From DASZUK01 sp035547695 (lineage in GTDB: Bacteria > Actinomycetota > Acidimicrobiia > Acidimicrobiales > RAAP-2): a DNA stretch of 64,000 nt. The translations under genes and the position numbers were made by a program. The notes under the pieces are model-generated. The model searched no databases, was not told where the DNA came from, and saw only the letters and a list, made by a program, of their open reading frames with translations. This document shows, in pieces, positions 1 to 9,793 of this stretch. Every line of letters starts with the position of its first letter. The stretch's first letter is position 1. The DNA is taken from contig DASZUK010000050.1 of the NCBI GenBank assembly GCA_035547695.1, forward strand, positions 1 through 64,000, read 5' to 3'.

Positions 1-702
1 GGCCAGAGGGTCGCCGACCGGGTCCGGGTGGCGACCACCTATCCGATGCCACCGAGCGGTCAGAAGGGAATGGTCGGGGTCCTGACCGAGCTGGTGCGCC
101 AGTTGCCGCCCGCCGACCGGGTATCGGCCGGCTTCCCCGGCATGGTCCGCAATGGTCGGATCCTCAGTGCTCCGCATTTCGTGACCGAGCTCGGTCCGGG
201 TTCGCCGGTCGACCCCAAGCTCTCCAAGGTGTGGACGGGCTTCGACCTCGCCAAGGCCCTGACCGAGTCGATCGGCAGCCCGGCCCGGGTGGCCAACGAC
301 GCCGACGTGCAGGGGTTGGCCGTCATCCAGGGGAAGGGCCTGGAGCTGGTCATCACCCTCGGGACAGGATTTGGTACGGCCCTTTTCTTGGAAGGCCAGC
401 TCTTGCCTCACCTCGAGGTTGCCCACCAGCCTTTTCGCAAGGGTGAGACCTACAACGAGCAGCTCGGGGAGCGCACCCGGAAGATGATCAGCGACCAACG
501 CTGGAACCGACGGGTCCGTCGTGCCGTGCAGACGTTGGACGCCATGTTCTTCTTTGACCGGCTCTATATCGGTGGCGGGAACGCCAAGCGTGTTCGTCGA
601 GACGACCTGGGCAACGTGGGCAAACGGGTCACCATCGTCGACAACTCCGCCGGCATCCTCGGGGGTATCCGGCTGTGGGAAGGCGCCCACCTGGCCGTGT
701 AA
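1..702 (+). CDS. ROK-family sugar kinase, 5' truncated by the window edge
   Basis: The reading frame is open from base 1, so the true start lies upstream. The visible 233 residues are the C-terminal part of a ROK (repressor/ORF/kinase) sugar kinase. The ANDAD segment matches the sugar-binding/catalytic Asp region, ITLGTGFGTALF matches the second phosphate-binding loop, and IGGGNAKRV is near the C-terminus. The CxCGxxGC zinc motif of many ROK proteins is not seen; this and the ANDAD/TLGTG pattern resemble actinobacterial polyphosphate/ATP glucokinases. The likely reaction is cytosolic phosphorylation of glucose or a similar sugar. The gene belongs to the chromosome flank, upstream of the tRNA that the mobile element uses. 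Family assignment is good; substrate and phosphoryl donor are inferred. Confidence 0.8.
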   Translation, partial: GQRVADRVRVATTYPMPPSGQKGMVGVLTELVRQLPPADRVSAGFPGMVRNGRILSAPHFVTELGPGSPVDPKLSKVWTGFDLAKALTESIGSPARVANDADVQGLAVIQGKGLELVITLGTGFGTALFLEGQLLPHLEVAHQPFRKGETYNEQLGERTRKMISDQRWNRRVRRAVQTLDAMFFFDRLYIGGGNAKRVRRDDLGNVGKRVTIVDNSAGILGGIRLWEGAHLAV

Positions 703-789
703 GGCCCGCGGCCGGATCGATGGGCCGAGCATGCTTCGCCGCACGGCCATCGGGCGGCTCCGGGATAACATGGTCCGCTACATCAACCG

Positions 790-863
790 GCGCTCGTAGC
801 TCAACGGACTAGAGCATCTGACTACGGATCAGAAGGTTGGGGGTTCGAATCCCTCCGAGCGCG
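790..863 (+). tRNA. tRNA-Arg(ACG)
   Basis: A cloverleaf can be folded by eye. The acceptor stem GCGCTCG (790-796) pairs perfectly with CGAGCGC (856-862). The anticodon stem TCTGA/TCAGA encloses loop CTACGGA with anticodon ACG, which reads CGN Arg codons after A34-to-inosine editing. The T-arm contains the usual GGTTCGAATC loop. CCA is not encoded (GCA follows the acceptor stem). Its 3' half is the integration target of the mobile element, and the gene is intact because the element supplies an equivalent 3' end. Confidence 0.95.
820..851 (+). other. attL core, within tRNA-Arg
   Basis: These 32 bases inside the tRNA gene are repeated exactly at 30426-30457. The repeat begins at the anticodon stem/loop and ends in the T-arm. 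Similarity continues imperfectly for a further ~15 bases (CTCCGAG shared). Identity of the two copies is seen directly; the role as recombination core follows from knowledge of tRNA-integrating tyrosine recombinases. Confidence 0.9.
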
Positions 864-924
864 CAGAGTAAGTCCAGTTCAGAGGCGCAAAGTGCTTGAG
901 CTGGCGGTTTGCCCTTCCTCTGTC

Positions 925-962
925 GCTACTCCGGCGCTACTCTTTCCGCAACGGGGAGTAGC
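925..962. repeat. Left arm-type repeats (GCTACTCC) beside the integrase gene
   Basis: GCTACTCC is at 925-932, GCTACTCT at 936-943, and the inverse GGAGTAGC at 955-962. The same octamer occurs five times near the right end (30158-30325). Clustering at both element ends and next to int suggests integrase arm-binding sites; this is inference. Confidence 0.6.
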
Positions 963-997
963 AGCGGAGTCGAGTCGGCGGGGGAAGAAGGTCGGCC

Positions 998-2143
998 ATG
1001 CGTGGCCACATCCGGCAGCGGGGTGACGCCTGGGAGCTCCGGGCCTATGTGGGCCGGGACCCGGTGACGGGCCGCAAGAAGTACCTCACCCGCACCTTCC
1101 GGGGCGGGAAGCGAGCGGCCGAAGAGGCGCTGTCGAAGTTCGTCACCGAGGTCGGGGGCGGGGCGCACGCCGCCCAGGACGCCACGGTGTCGGACCTGAT
1201 CGAGCAGTGGCTGTCGCTGGCGTCGCCGGAGCTGTCGCCGACGACGGCCCGGGGCTACCGGTGGATCGTGGACAAGTACATCGCCCCGACCCTGGGCAAG
1301 GTGCCGCTGGCCCGGCTGCGGCCGGCGCAGCTGGACACGTTCTACGCCTACCTCCGGGAGAAGGGCGGGGCCAACGGTCGGCCGCTGGCGCCGGCGACGG
1401 TGCGGCAGGTGCACGCCATCCTGCGGAAGGCGCTGAACCAGGCGGTGCGGTGGGGTTGGCTGGCGACGAACCCGGCGATACAGGCGACGCCGCCCCGGAT
1501 CCGTCGGCCGGAGATCACGCCGCCGGAACCGGCCGACGTGCTACGGCTGATCGAGGCGGCCGACGCGGTCGATCCGGACCTGGCGGCGTTTCTGCGGACG
1601 TCGGTGACCACGGGAGCCCGCCGGGGCGAGCTGTGCGCGCTGCGGTGGCGTGACCTCGACCTGCCCGGCCGGACGGTGATCATCGCTCACAACCTGGTGG
1701 AGGGTTCGGGCGGGGAGCTGGTGGAGAAGGACACGAAGACCCACGCCGCTCGCCGGATCGCCCTGGACGTCACGACGGTGGAGGTGCTGGAGGGCCATCG
1801 CCGGCGGATGGACGAGCGGGCCCGAGCCTGCGGGACGACGATCGGAGAGAGCGCCTACGTGTTCACCCGGTCGGTTGACGGCACGGAGCCGTGGGTGCCG
1901 AACGAGGTCACGAAGGTGTTCATCGCCCTCCGGAACAAGGTGGGCCTGAAGAACGTCCGGCTACACGACCTTCGCCACTTCGCTGCTACCCGCCTCCTGG
2001 CTGCCGGCGTCCCCGTCCGGACCGTCAGCGGTCGCTTGGGCCACGCCAACGCCGCGACCACGCTGGGCGTGTACGCCCACTTCGTAGAGGAGTCGGACCG
2101 GGAGGCCGCCGATGCCCTCGGCGCGGTTCTCGCCGATGGATAA
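998..2143 (+). CDS. int: Tyrosine recombinase / site-specific integrase
   Basis: This 381-residue protein should catalyse integration and excision at tRNA-Arg. The N-terminal ~60 residues (RQRGDAWELRAYVG) form an AP2-like arm-binding domain. Residues ~65-165 are the SAM-like core-binding domain (SDLIEQWL...YAYLREK). The catalytic domain follows, with Arg208 in TGARRGELCALRW, a beta-hairpin Lys region (KTHAARR), the HxxR box in LHDLRH near residue 325, GHAN, and the nucleophile Tyr in TTLGVYAH near residue 357. All catalytic positions appear present, so the protein is probably active. A purine-rich GGGGAAGAAGG lies upstream of the ATG. It sits directly inside attL and transcribes away from the tRNA. 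Confidence 0.95.
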   Translation: MRGHIRQRGDAWELRAYVGRDPVTGRKKYLTRTFRGGKRAAEEALSKFVTEVGGGAHAAQDATVSDLIEQWLSLASPELSPTTARGYRWIVDKYIAPTLGKVPLARLRPAQLDTFYAYLREKGGANGRPLAPATVRQVHAILRKALNQAVRWGWLATNPAIQATPPRIRRPEITPPEPADVLRLIEAADAVDPDLAAFLRTSVTTGARRGELCALRWRDLDLPGRTVIIAHNLVEGSGGELVEKDTKTHAARRIALDVTTVEVLEGHRRRMDERARACGTTIGESAYVFTRSVDGTEPWVPNEVTKVFIALRNKVGLKNVRLHDLRHFAATRLLAAGVPVRTVSGRLGHANAATTLGVYAHFVEESDREAADALGAVLADG

Positions 2144-2507
2144 GACAGATCGGATTGACTCGCCCCTCAGGACAGGGCACCGATTCGATTCGTTGGGCGC
2201 TGCTATAGGTGGCCGTGTGGCTCCTTGGATGTAATTGTCCACGTCTCATGCCACAACCACGCCTCCTCCAGCGACCTGTTACACCGTGCCCTTAACCTTG
2301 GGACACATGACCTGGATGACCGTGGACCAACCGAGCAGGGGAGTTCAGCCAGTAGCCGCTATCACCAGGTACTTTGTCGTCCTGCGACTGGATGCCGTTA
2401 TGAGGAGGCTGGCAGACCGCACGAGCCCACTGCGAAGGTGGGCCAAGAGGTGTTCTGCCGCGACGACGAGGTCAGATCGTCATGGTTCATAACCTGGGGC
2501 AGCACCA
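2144..2507. other. Gene-free stretch between integrase and DISARM operon
   Basis: About 364 bp holds only short unconvincing ORFs with no recognisable domain or ribosome binding site. It presumably contains the promoter of the DISARM operon. I could not identify a clear -35/-10 pair. Confidence 0.4.
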
Positions 2508-5500
2508 ATGGCGATGATTGACACTGGAGCGGCACTCCGGGCTCCCGAGGAAGGTCGCCTGGTCCGGTGCCGCGGACGTATGTGGGTCGTTACGCGTACG
2601 GATCGCTCCAGCCTCCCAGCTGATGAGCTCGGTGCCGACCGGCCGGCGACTCAGCACGTTGTCACCCTTGCCTCCGTAGAGGACGATGCCCGAGGCGAGC
2701 AGATCGACGTCTTGTGGGAGGCCGAACCGGGCACTCAGGTCTACGACCGCGGAGACCTCCCCGTGGTGACCACCGATGGTTTCGACAGCCCGCAGAGGTT
2801 CGATGCCTACCTCGATGCTGTCCGTTGGGGAGCCATCACCAACGCCGACAGCCGAGCCCTCCAGGCTCCGTTTCGCTCTGGTATTGAGATTGAGGACCAC
2901 CAGTTGACCCCGCTTGCCCGCGCCTTGGGCATGGCCAGGGTCAGTCTCCTTATCGCCGATGACGTTGGTCTGGGGAAGACGATCGAGGCCGGCCTGATCG
3001 CGCAGGAACTTCTGCTTCGTCACCAGGCCGACACGATGATGGTCGTCTGCCCTCCGAACCTGTGCGGTAAGTGGCAGCGGGAAATGAGCGAGAAGTTCGG
3101 TCTTCGGTTTGAGATCATCGACTCCGAGGCGGTGAAGCGCATCCGGCGAGAGCGGGGACCGGCGGTCAATCCGTTCGTGGTCTACCCGCGCATGATCGTC
3201 TCCGGTGCATGGCTGAAGCTGCCGGCCCAGCAGGCCCGGCTTGATGAGGTCCTCGACCCCGACCCCCACCACTACCCGCGCACTTTCGACCTGCTGATCG
3301 TTGACGAAGCCCACCAAGCTGCTCCGGCGGCAGTCGGGCGCTACGCCCAGGACTCCAAATACACCCGGCTCGTTCGCCGGATCGTGCCGCACTTCGAGCA
3401 TCGGGTATTCCTGACCGCCACGCCACACAACGGCTACACCGAATCGTTCGAGGCCCTGCTGGAGTTGGTTGACTCGCTGCGTTACTCGCGTGGTGTTGAG
3501 CCTGATGAGCGCCAGCTGCACCAGACCACCATGGTGCGTCGCCTGAAGTCAGAGTTGCGCGACGAACTGCCGCTTGGGCCTGATGGTCGCGAAGCCTTCC
3601 CGGAGCGGAAGATCGAAGACCTGAAGGTCACTCACCCCGACAGTGAGCTCGAGGGCCTGGCGCTGATCGATCGGTACCGGGAAGCGCTGAAGGCCGGATC
3701 GACCAATCGCGCTCAGCGGGCCGGAGCGGAGTTCGTGACTCTGCTGTTGAAGAAACGTCTGCTGTCCAGTCCGGACGCCTTCTGGAAGACGGTCAACGTC
3801 CACGCCGAGACCATTCGGGGGCAGCGGGCCGGCAACTGGGACCCCGATGACCTGCGGGGCCTGTATGAGAGGGCCGGTGACGACTTCGCCGGGGATGACG
3901 ACCTAGATGACGCCACCGACGGTGCCACCGCGGCGGCTTCGGAGGCGTCGGCCCTAACGCCGGGGGCCGAACGCCTGCTCGACCAGCTGATCTCCTGGGC
4001 CGAGCGGCACCGAGGCAAGGCCGACGCCAAGACCGCCAGACTTCTTCAGTTCATCGAGGAGGTCTGTGAACCCGCCAAGGGTTGGAACGACCAGCGGGTC
4101 ATCGTCTTCACCGAGTACCGCGACACCCTTGATTACTTGCGGGCCCTGATCGGCGCCAAGGGCTGGCTGGCCAACGGTCAGGTCGAATTCGTCGTCGGCG
4201 GCCTGGACCCCAAGCAGCGGGCCCGCATCATCGAGGAGTTCAACTACGACCCGGCTCACACTGCGGTGCGCGTCCTGATCGCCACCGATACCGCCAGTGA
4301 GGGAATTGACCTGCACGAACAGTGCCACCGCCTCGTCCACATGGAGGTGCCGTTCAATCCCAACCGCCTGGAGCAGCGCAACGGACGCATCGACCGCCAC
4401 GGTCAGCCGGCTAACGAAGTGCTCATCTATCACTTCGTCGGCCAGGACACCGCCGGTCAGCCGGTTGACGACATTGACTTCCTGGTGCGGATCGCCAAGA
4501 AGATCAACGAGATACGAGATGACCTCGGCTCGGCCAGCCCGGTCCTGGCCTCTCAGATTGAACAACGGCTGCTTGGCGGGCGAAAGACTATTGATGAGGG
4601 TGAACTCGACCGCCGGCGAGACAAGGCTGCGAAGCTTCTACTGTCCCGGGAGCGAAACCTGACTCGTGAGCTGGAAGCGGTGCACGCCCGGCTCACCGAC
4701 TCGACCACCGAGCTGGGTCTCAGTCCCGAGCGGGTCAAGCGGGTCGTTGACGCCGGCCTGGCGATTACCCGTCAGAACCCGCTCCGACCGGGCGAAGTCA
4801 CCGTCGGCACCGATCGGATCACCGATGACATCTGGGAGGTCGGCCCGCTGTCCGATACGTGGGCTGACACCATCGCCTTTCACTGGGATGCGGTTGGCGA
4901 GTTCGAACGACCGATCACCTTCACCAATGAGGTCGTCCGCCGCACCAAGCGAGCCGTTTACGCACACCTCGGCCACCCTCTCGTCAACCGCTGCCTACGG
5001 TTGCTCCGTTCCAAGACCTGGGAGGGCGGATCCAGCGGCATCCACCGAGTCACCGCCCGCTACGCCGATGTCGAGTCACTGACGGTTGCCGCTCACGCCC
5101 GGGTAGTCATCACCGGTGGTGACGGTTCGCGGCTCCACGAGGAAGTGGTACCGGCCGCAGTGGCGGTGCCTGGCCCGCGGCCCCGGGCCCTGAACGTCGG
5201 AGAGACCAAGAACGCCCTGGACGTGGCCACTGACGAACAACCGCCGGCCCACGTTCTGGCGATGCTCGCCGACCAATGGCCGTCGATAGAGCCGGCGGTT
5301 CGCCGAGCAATCAGTGACCGGGCGGCCCTGGTTGCCGGACAGCGCAACGGCCGTCTCGATGAGCGCCGCGATCAGGAGAAACGGACGATTGCCGAGCGGC
5401 TGAGCGATCTCAAGGCCGACCTAGAGCGGAGCCTCCAGGCGCCGGAAGTGCAACAACTCCAGTTCGAGTTTGCCGATTCTCCGCGCGACCTTCGACAGGT

Positions 5501-5654
5501 GGAGCGCAATCTCGACGCCATGCGGAGCCGTCTGGAGCGCATACCAGCTGACATCGTGACCGAGCAGGCCAACATCGATCGCCGGTACGCCGAGCGGACC
5601 GAGTTCACGTTCCCCATTGCGATCACCTTCCTGGTACCTCGGAGTATTCGGTGA
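2508..5654 (+). CDS. drmD: DISARM protein DrmD, SNF2-like helicase
   Basis: This 1048-residue SNF2/SWI2-type superfamily 2 ATPase is the class 1-specific DISARM helicase. The Walker A-like motif DDVGLGKTIEAG is near residue 152, and the DEAH box (VDEAHQAAP) near residue 265. TATPHNGYT is motif III. The helicase C domain has ATDTASEGIDL and the arginine-finger motif QRNGRIDRHGQ near residue 620. A helical C-terminal region (EKRTIAERLSDLKADLERSL) is likely a coiled coil. In known class 1 DISARM, drmD and the adenine methylase drmMI accompany the core drmABC genes; exactly that order follows here. The stop overlaps the next start (GTGA), indicating translational coupling. A second ATG six bases downstream (2514) is an alternative start. 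Confidence 0.92.
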   Translation: MAMIDTGAALRAPEEGRLVRCRGRMWVVTRTDRSSLPADELGADRPATQHVVTLASVEDDARGEQIDVLWEAEPGTQVYDRGDLPVVTTDGFDSPQRFDAYLDAVRWGAITNADSRALQAPFRSGIEIEDHQLTPLARALGMARVSLLIADDVGLGKTIEAGLIAQELLLRHQADTMMVVCPPNLCGKWQREMSEKFGLRFEIIDSEAVKRIRRERGPAVNPFVVYPRMIVSGAWLKLPAQQARLDEVLDPDPHHYPRTFDLLIVDEAHQAAPAAVGRYAQDSKYTRLVRRIVPHFEHRVFLTATPHNGYTESFEALLELVDSLRYSRGVEPDERQLHQTTMVRRLKSELRDELPLGPDGREAFPERKIEDLKVTHPDSELEGLALIDRYREALKAGSTNRAQRAGAEFVTLLLKKRLLSSPDAFWKTVNVHAETIRGQRAGNWDPDDLRGLYERAGDDFAGDDDLDDATDGATAAASEASALTPGAERLLDQLISWAERHRGKADAKTARLLQFIEEVCEPAKGWNDQRVIVFTEYRDTLDYLRALIGAKGWLANGQVEFVVGGLDPKQRARIIEEFNYDPAHTAVRVLIATDTASEGIDLHEQCHRLVHMEVPFNPNRLEQRNGRIDRHGQPANEVLIYHFVGQDTAGQPVDDIDFLVRIAKKINEIRDDLGSASPVLASQIEQRLLGGRKTIDEGELDRRRDKAAKLLLSRERNLTRELEAVHARLTDSTTELGLSPERVKRVVDAGLAITRQNPLRPGEVTVGTDRITDDIWEVGPLSDTWADTIAFHWDAVGEFERPITFTNEVVRRTKRAVYAHLGHPLVNRCLRLLRSKTWEGGSSGIHRVTARYADVESLTVAAHARVVITGGDGSRLHEEVVPAAVAVPGPRPRALNVGETKNALDVATDEQPPAHVLAMLADQWPSIEPAVRRAISDRAALVAGQRNGRLDERRDQEKRTIAERLSDLKADLERSLQAPEVQQLQFEFADSPRDLRQVERNLDAMRSRLERIPADIVTEQANIDRRYAERTEFTFPIAITFLVPRSIR

Positions 5655-8600
5655 GCCCCCGGGGACGTCGGCGCTCGGGGCCACCGCCGACTAACGCGGC
5701 GGCCGCGCATACCGATTGGCTGACTCTCACTACGCCGACCTTGCCGTTCCTTTCGGTACCGGTCCTGTCGGCAGCCTTTCCGTCGGGCCCCGAGCGTCTC
5801 CCCGCCGGGCTTCGCGCCGAGACGCTGAGTCGGTGGGAGGGCAACGAGTTCGAAGCCGGAGCCGCCGAGAACTCCGACCGTAGCCAGTGGGTTGGTTGGC
5901 TCCTGAGAGAACTGCTTGACCACGGCGATCGAGTCGTTCCTGGTGACCGGTTCATCGCTGCCGGCCCTGAAGCAAGCACGTCGATCGCGGCCACGTTCGC
6001 CGTATTGGACGACCCCGATAATCCCAATACCAGTCCGGCCCGACTGCTCGTACTTGTTCAGCCCGCCGGCACCAGCCCAGACGGACGAGCCGGTGACACC
6101 TGGTCGGCCACCTGGACCCAACGCATGGCCCTGCTGTGCCGGACGACCGGCTGTCGGATCGGACTGGTTACCGACGGGGATCTGCTTCGTTTCATCTGGG
6201 CTCCGGAGAAGTCCAGCACCGGCCACGCAACCTGGCGGGCCTCACTGTTCTCAGCCGAGCGGGCACACCTCGACTCGCTATGGACGGTCTTTAGCGCCCG
6301 GCAGTTCTTCGCGGCCCGCGCCGATGAGCAACCCGAAGCGCTCCTGGAACGGTCTGAGGCAGCCGAAGCCGAAGTTACCGACACCCTGGGACGCCAAGTT
6401 CGCCGGGCTGTCGAACTGCTGATCTTCTCCCTGGACCGGGCACACCGAGACCCGGAGACGCCGTTGGTTGTCGATGGACTGACCCCCGCGTTCATCTACG
6501 AGGGTGCCGTAGCCGTGCTCATGCGACTCGTCTTCCTGCTGGCGGCCGAGGAGAACGAACTGCTGCCGACTACTAACCTTCTATATAGCGCGCAGTACGC
6601 CATCAGCACCCTTCGTGGCGATCTGGAGGACGCCGGCCGGTTCGGGCGTGAGCGGCTGGAGCAACAATCGTCCGCCTGGCATCGCATTCTGGCGACCACC
6701 CGCATCGTCCATGGCGGTGTCAACCACGAGCTTCTCAGGATCAATCCCTACGGCGGCCGTTTGTTCGACCCCGATCGCTATCCGTTCCTCGAAGGGCGAA
6801 GCGCCGAAGACGACACTCCCTGGTGGGCCGATGCCGGCCGACCACCCCTCGTCGACGATCTCACCGTTCTGGAAATCATGAGGGCGCTTCAGGTGCTGCA
6901 GCTCTCCGCCACCGACACCCGCACCCTGTCGTATCGCAATATCGAGGTCGAGCAGATCGGCCACGTCTATGAGGGCCTGCTGGACCACAACGCGGTATCA
7001 AGCGGCACCGCCACGGTCCTTGGTCTGGTCGGGAAGGAAGGCGAAGAACCGGAGGTAGGGCTGGCCGAGTTGGAAGCCAAGGCGCTTAGCGGTCGCCAGG
7101 CGCTGATCACTTACCTGAAGGGCGTAACCAAGCGGACGCCTGCCGCACTTGCGGCACTGCTGGACGGTGAGCCGGAACCGCAGCGCGTCCTCGCGTTGCG
7201 CACGGCCTGTGGGGGAAACCCGACGCTTGTGGAGCGGGTGCTGCCTTTCATCGGGGTCCTGCGTGACGACCTGCGCAACATCCCGATGGTCTTCCCGCCC
7301 GGCGCTATCTATGTGACGCAGACCGGTAGCCGACGTGACACCGGCACGGCCTACACCACTAGGAGCCTTGCGGAGGAGCTGGCCGAGCATGCTCTTGCGC
7401 CGCTCTGCTACAGCCCCGGTCCGCAAGACACTCCGGACCGAGGCCAATGGCGAGTTCGATCCTCCGAAGAGCTCCTGAACCTCAAGGTGTGCGACCCGGC
7501 GGTTGGGTCCGGGGCAATTCTTGTCGCGGCCTGTCGCTACCTCGCCGACGCGCTTATCGAGGCCTGGATTGACGAGGGTCGGCTCGACGCCGCCGATCTT
7601 GCCTCAGCTAGCGATAACCCGGCGCGTAACGAACACCGCGTGCGCGCCGTCCGCCTGGTTGCCGAGCGTTGCTGTTACGGCGTTGATCGAAATCCCATGG
7701 CCGTCGACATGGCGAAGATGTCTTTCTGGCTGACCACCACGGCACAAGACCGGCCCTTTACCTACCTCGATCACAACATCCGAGCCGGCGACAGCTTGCT
7801 CGGCATCACGGACGTCGACCAGCTCCGAGCACTGCACCTCGACCCCACCTTCGGACGCTCCCGTGCCATTGGCTTTCCCGGCATCGACCCGGCTGCCGCT
7901 TGGACGGCAATCGCGCCTCTTGTCGAGGAAGCCGTCAGGCTTCGCCTCGACATTGAGACGAGCCCGTCTGACACTGCACGCGACACCGCCCAGAAGGCAA
8001 CGCTCGCAGAACGGGCGAGGCAACGTGTCGAGGTGGCGCGTGCTATCGCCGATCTCCTCGTGGGGTGTGCCCTCACTACGGCAGGTCGCAATAACGCAGC
8101 TACTGCCTTGGAAGACACCCTTAGGGCGAACGCCCAGCCAGTCGCCGACCTACTGGCCGCCCTCGACACCGCTGACGAGCGGCAGGCTCTGCATACCCTC
8201 CTGGCGAAAGCTCAGGCTCTGATCGATCGGGACCGACCTAAAGACGCACCAAGTCGCCAACCGCTGCACTGGCCTCTGGTGTTTCCCGAAGTTTTCACCG
8301 GAGAACAGCCAGGTTTTGATGCGTGCATTGGCAATCCACCTTTTATGAAGCACAGGGGTATCCGCGGTGTAGCTGGGGCCAACTATCGGGATTACCTTGT
8401 CTCGTGGGTAGCGCACCGTACCGGAGCTGCGGATCTTGTTGTCTACTTCCTTCTGCGTACCTCAAACCTCAGCCGGGTGTTTGGTCTACTCGCGACGAAC
8501 ACGGTTGGCCAGGGAGTATCCAGCCGCGTCGGACTTACGTCCCTACTCGATGCGGGCTGGCGCATATTCCGGGCAGTGTCGAGCGAGCCATGGCCGGGCC

Positions 8601-9793
8601 GAAAGGCGTCCGTACACATTTCCAAGGTTTGGGCAACGACAGCGCCATGGAATGCTGCGCCCACGCTTGACGGCCGACCGGTCCGGCTAATTGACGAAAT
8701 GCTCTATCCAGCTTCCCGGTCGGGTTGGCGCAAACAGCGACTCATGGAGAACCGACATCGTGCCTTCCAAGGAACGATCGTGCTCGGTGATGGCTACTTC
8801 ATTTCCGAGGACGATATAGCGCGTCTCATCGCGTCCGATCCCACGTCCCGTGATGTGATTGCGCCTCTTCTCAACGGCGAAGACGTCACTGAGTCTCCGA
8901 CGCACGCGGCCTCTCGTCACACCATTAACTTCCGGGACTGGGATGAGGCACACGCTAGGAAGTACTCAGAATGCTTCGACTATCTAGAACGCCACGCTCG
9001 CCCAGAAGTTGAAAGTGCACGAGCTTCCTATGAGGGCTGGGGTGATCGTTGGTGGCAACACTGGCGACCGCGGGCACGCCTATACAATGAGATATCGCGC
9101 TTAGGGCATGTGCTCGTGGTGGCTCGCGTAAGCAAGGCCTTCACGCCCGTCCTCGTTGATGCCCGCCAGGTATTCTCCGACGCCTGCGTTGTGTTCGCCT
9201 ATGACGATGGATTTCACCTGGGATTACTCGCGAGCGGCATTCACTGGCGCTGGACGCTGCGGTTTGCCTCGACGTTCAAGAATGACCCGCGGTACACCCC
9301 GACTGATGTGTTCGAGACGTTTCCACAGCCCGAATGGTCTGATGCTGTCGCTCAAGCGGGTCAAGCCTTAAGCGATTTTCGGGCCGACTATATGATCCGG
9401 ACGAACTCCGGACTGACCGATACCTACAACAGAGTACACGACAGTGTTGAGACGGCCCCTGAGATCCTTGCGCTTCGCGATCTGCACCTACGGCTCGACT
9501 ATGCCGTCCGTGATGCGTACGGCTGGTGCGACGTCCTTCCGGATCTGGGCCATGGTTTTCACCCCGTTCGTAACATCGGTTCTCGATTCACCTTTGCCCC
9601 CAACGTCGCTGACGAGGTGATCGACCTGCTCCTGGAAGAGAACAAGCGTCGCTACGACGCTGAGGTGGAGCTTGGTCTCCAAGGAGCTACGCGGGTACGT
9701 CAGCGCCCGTCAAGTGCGGGCAGGCTGTTCGAGGATGAGGATCTAGATGGGGAGTCCGAAGAGGACGACGACGAAGACGAGGAGCAGGAGTAG
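5651..9793 (+). CDS. drmMI: DISARM adenine-N6 DNA methyltransferase DrmMI
   Basis: A 1380-residue protein with an N6-adenine methyltransferase core. Motif I for S-adenosylmethionine binding (CDPAVGSGAILVAA) is near residue 612 and the catalytic motif IV NPPF near residue 895. The ~280-residue gap and total size resemble large type IIG/Eco57I-like and DISARM methylases. Residues after ~930 are likely the target-recognition region, and the last ~25 residues are an acidic tail (DEDLDGESEEDDDEDEEQE). In DISARM the methylase marks host DNA as self. The GTG start overlaps the drmD stop by 4 bases, and drmA begins immediately after the stop. The stretch coding motif IV and the recognition region (about 8000-9500) is visibly richer in A/T and rare codons than the rest of the gene. 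Confidence 0.92.
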   Translation: MSPRGRRRSGPPPTNAAAAHTDWLTLTTPTLPFLSVPVLSAAFPSGPERLPAGLRAETLSRWEGNEFEAGAAENSDRSQWVGWLLRELLDHGDRVVPGDRFIAAGPEASTSIAATFAVLDDPDNPNTSPARLLVLVQPAGTSPDGRAGDTWSATWTQRMALLCRTTGCRIGLVTDGDLLRFIWAPEKSSTGHATWRASLFSAERAHLDSLWTVFSARQFFAARADEQPEALLERSEAAEAEVTDTLGRQVRRAVELLIFSLDRAHRDPETPLVVDGLTPAFIYEGAVAVLMRLVFLLAAEENELLPTTNLLYSAQYAISTLRGDLEDAGRFGRERLEQQSSAWHRILATTRIVHGGVNHELLRINPYGGRLFDPDRYPFLEGRSAEDDTPWWADAGRPPLVDDLTVLEIMRALQVLQLSATDTRTLSYRNIEVEQIGHVYEGLLDHNAVSSGTATVLGLVGKEGEEPEVGLAELEAKALSGRQALITYLKGVTKRTPAALAALLDGEPEPQRVLALRTACGGNPTLVERVLPFIGVLRDDLRNIPMVFPPGAIYVTQTGSRRDTGTAYTTRSLAEELAEHALAPLCYSPGPQDTPDRGQWRVRSSEELLNLKVCDPAVGSGAILVAACRYLADALIEAWIDEGRLDAADLASASDNPARNEHRVRAVRLVAERCCYGVDRNPMAVDMAKMSFWLTTTAQDRPFTYLDHNIRAGDSLLGITDVDQLRALHLDPTFGRSRAIGFPGIDPAAAWTAIAPLVEEAVRLRLDIETSPSDTARDTAQKATLAERARQRVEVARAIADLLVGCALTTAGRNNAATALEDTLRANAQPVADLLAALDTADERQALHTLLAKAQALIDRDRPKDAPSRQPLHWPLVFPEVFTGEQPGFDACIGNPPFMKHRGIRGVAGANYRDYLVSWVAHRTGAADLVVYFLLRTSNLSRVFGLLATNTVGQGVSSRVGLTSLLDAGWRIFRAVSSEPWPGRKASVHISKVWATTAPWNAAPTLDGRPVRLIDEMLYPASRSGWRKQRLMENRHRAFQGTIVLGDGYFISEDDIARLIASDPTSRDVIAPLLNGEDVTESPTHAASRHTINFRDWDEAHARKYSECFDYLERHARPEVESARASYEGWGDRWWQHWRPRARLYNEISRLGHVLVVARVSKAFTPVLVDARQVFSDACVVFAYDDGFHLGLLASGIHWRWTLRFASTFKNDPRYTPTDVFETFPQPEWSDAVAQAGQALSDFRADYMIRTNSGLTDTYNRVHDSVETAPEILALRDLHLRLDYAVRDAYGWCDVLPDLGHGFHPVRNIGSRFTFAPNVADEVIDLLLEENKRRYDAEVELGLQGATRVRQRPSSAGRLFEDEDLDGESEEDDDEDEEQE

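Noticed and set aside
2225..2521. Small ORFs between integrase and drmD
   Set aside because: No domain, no ribosome binding site, and one overlaps the drmD start out of frame.
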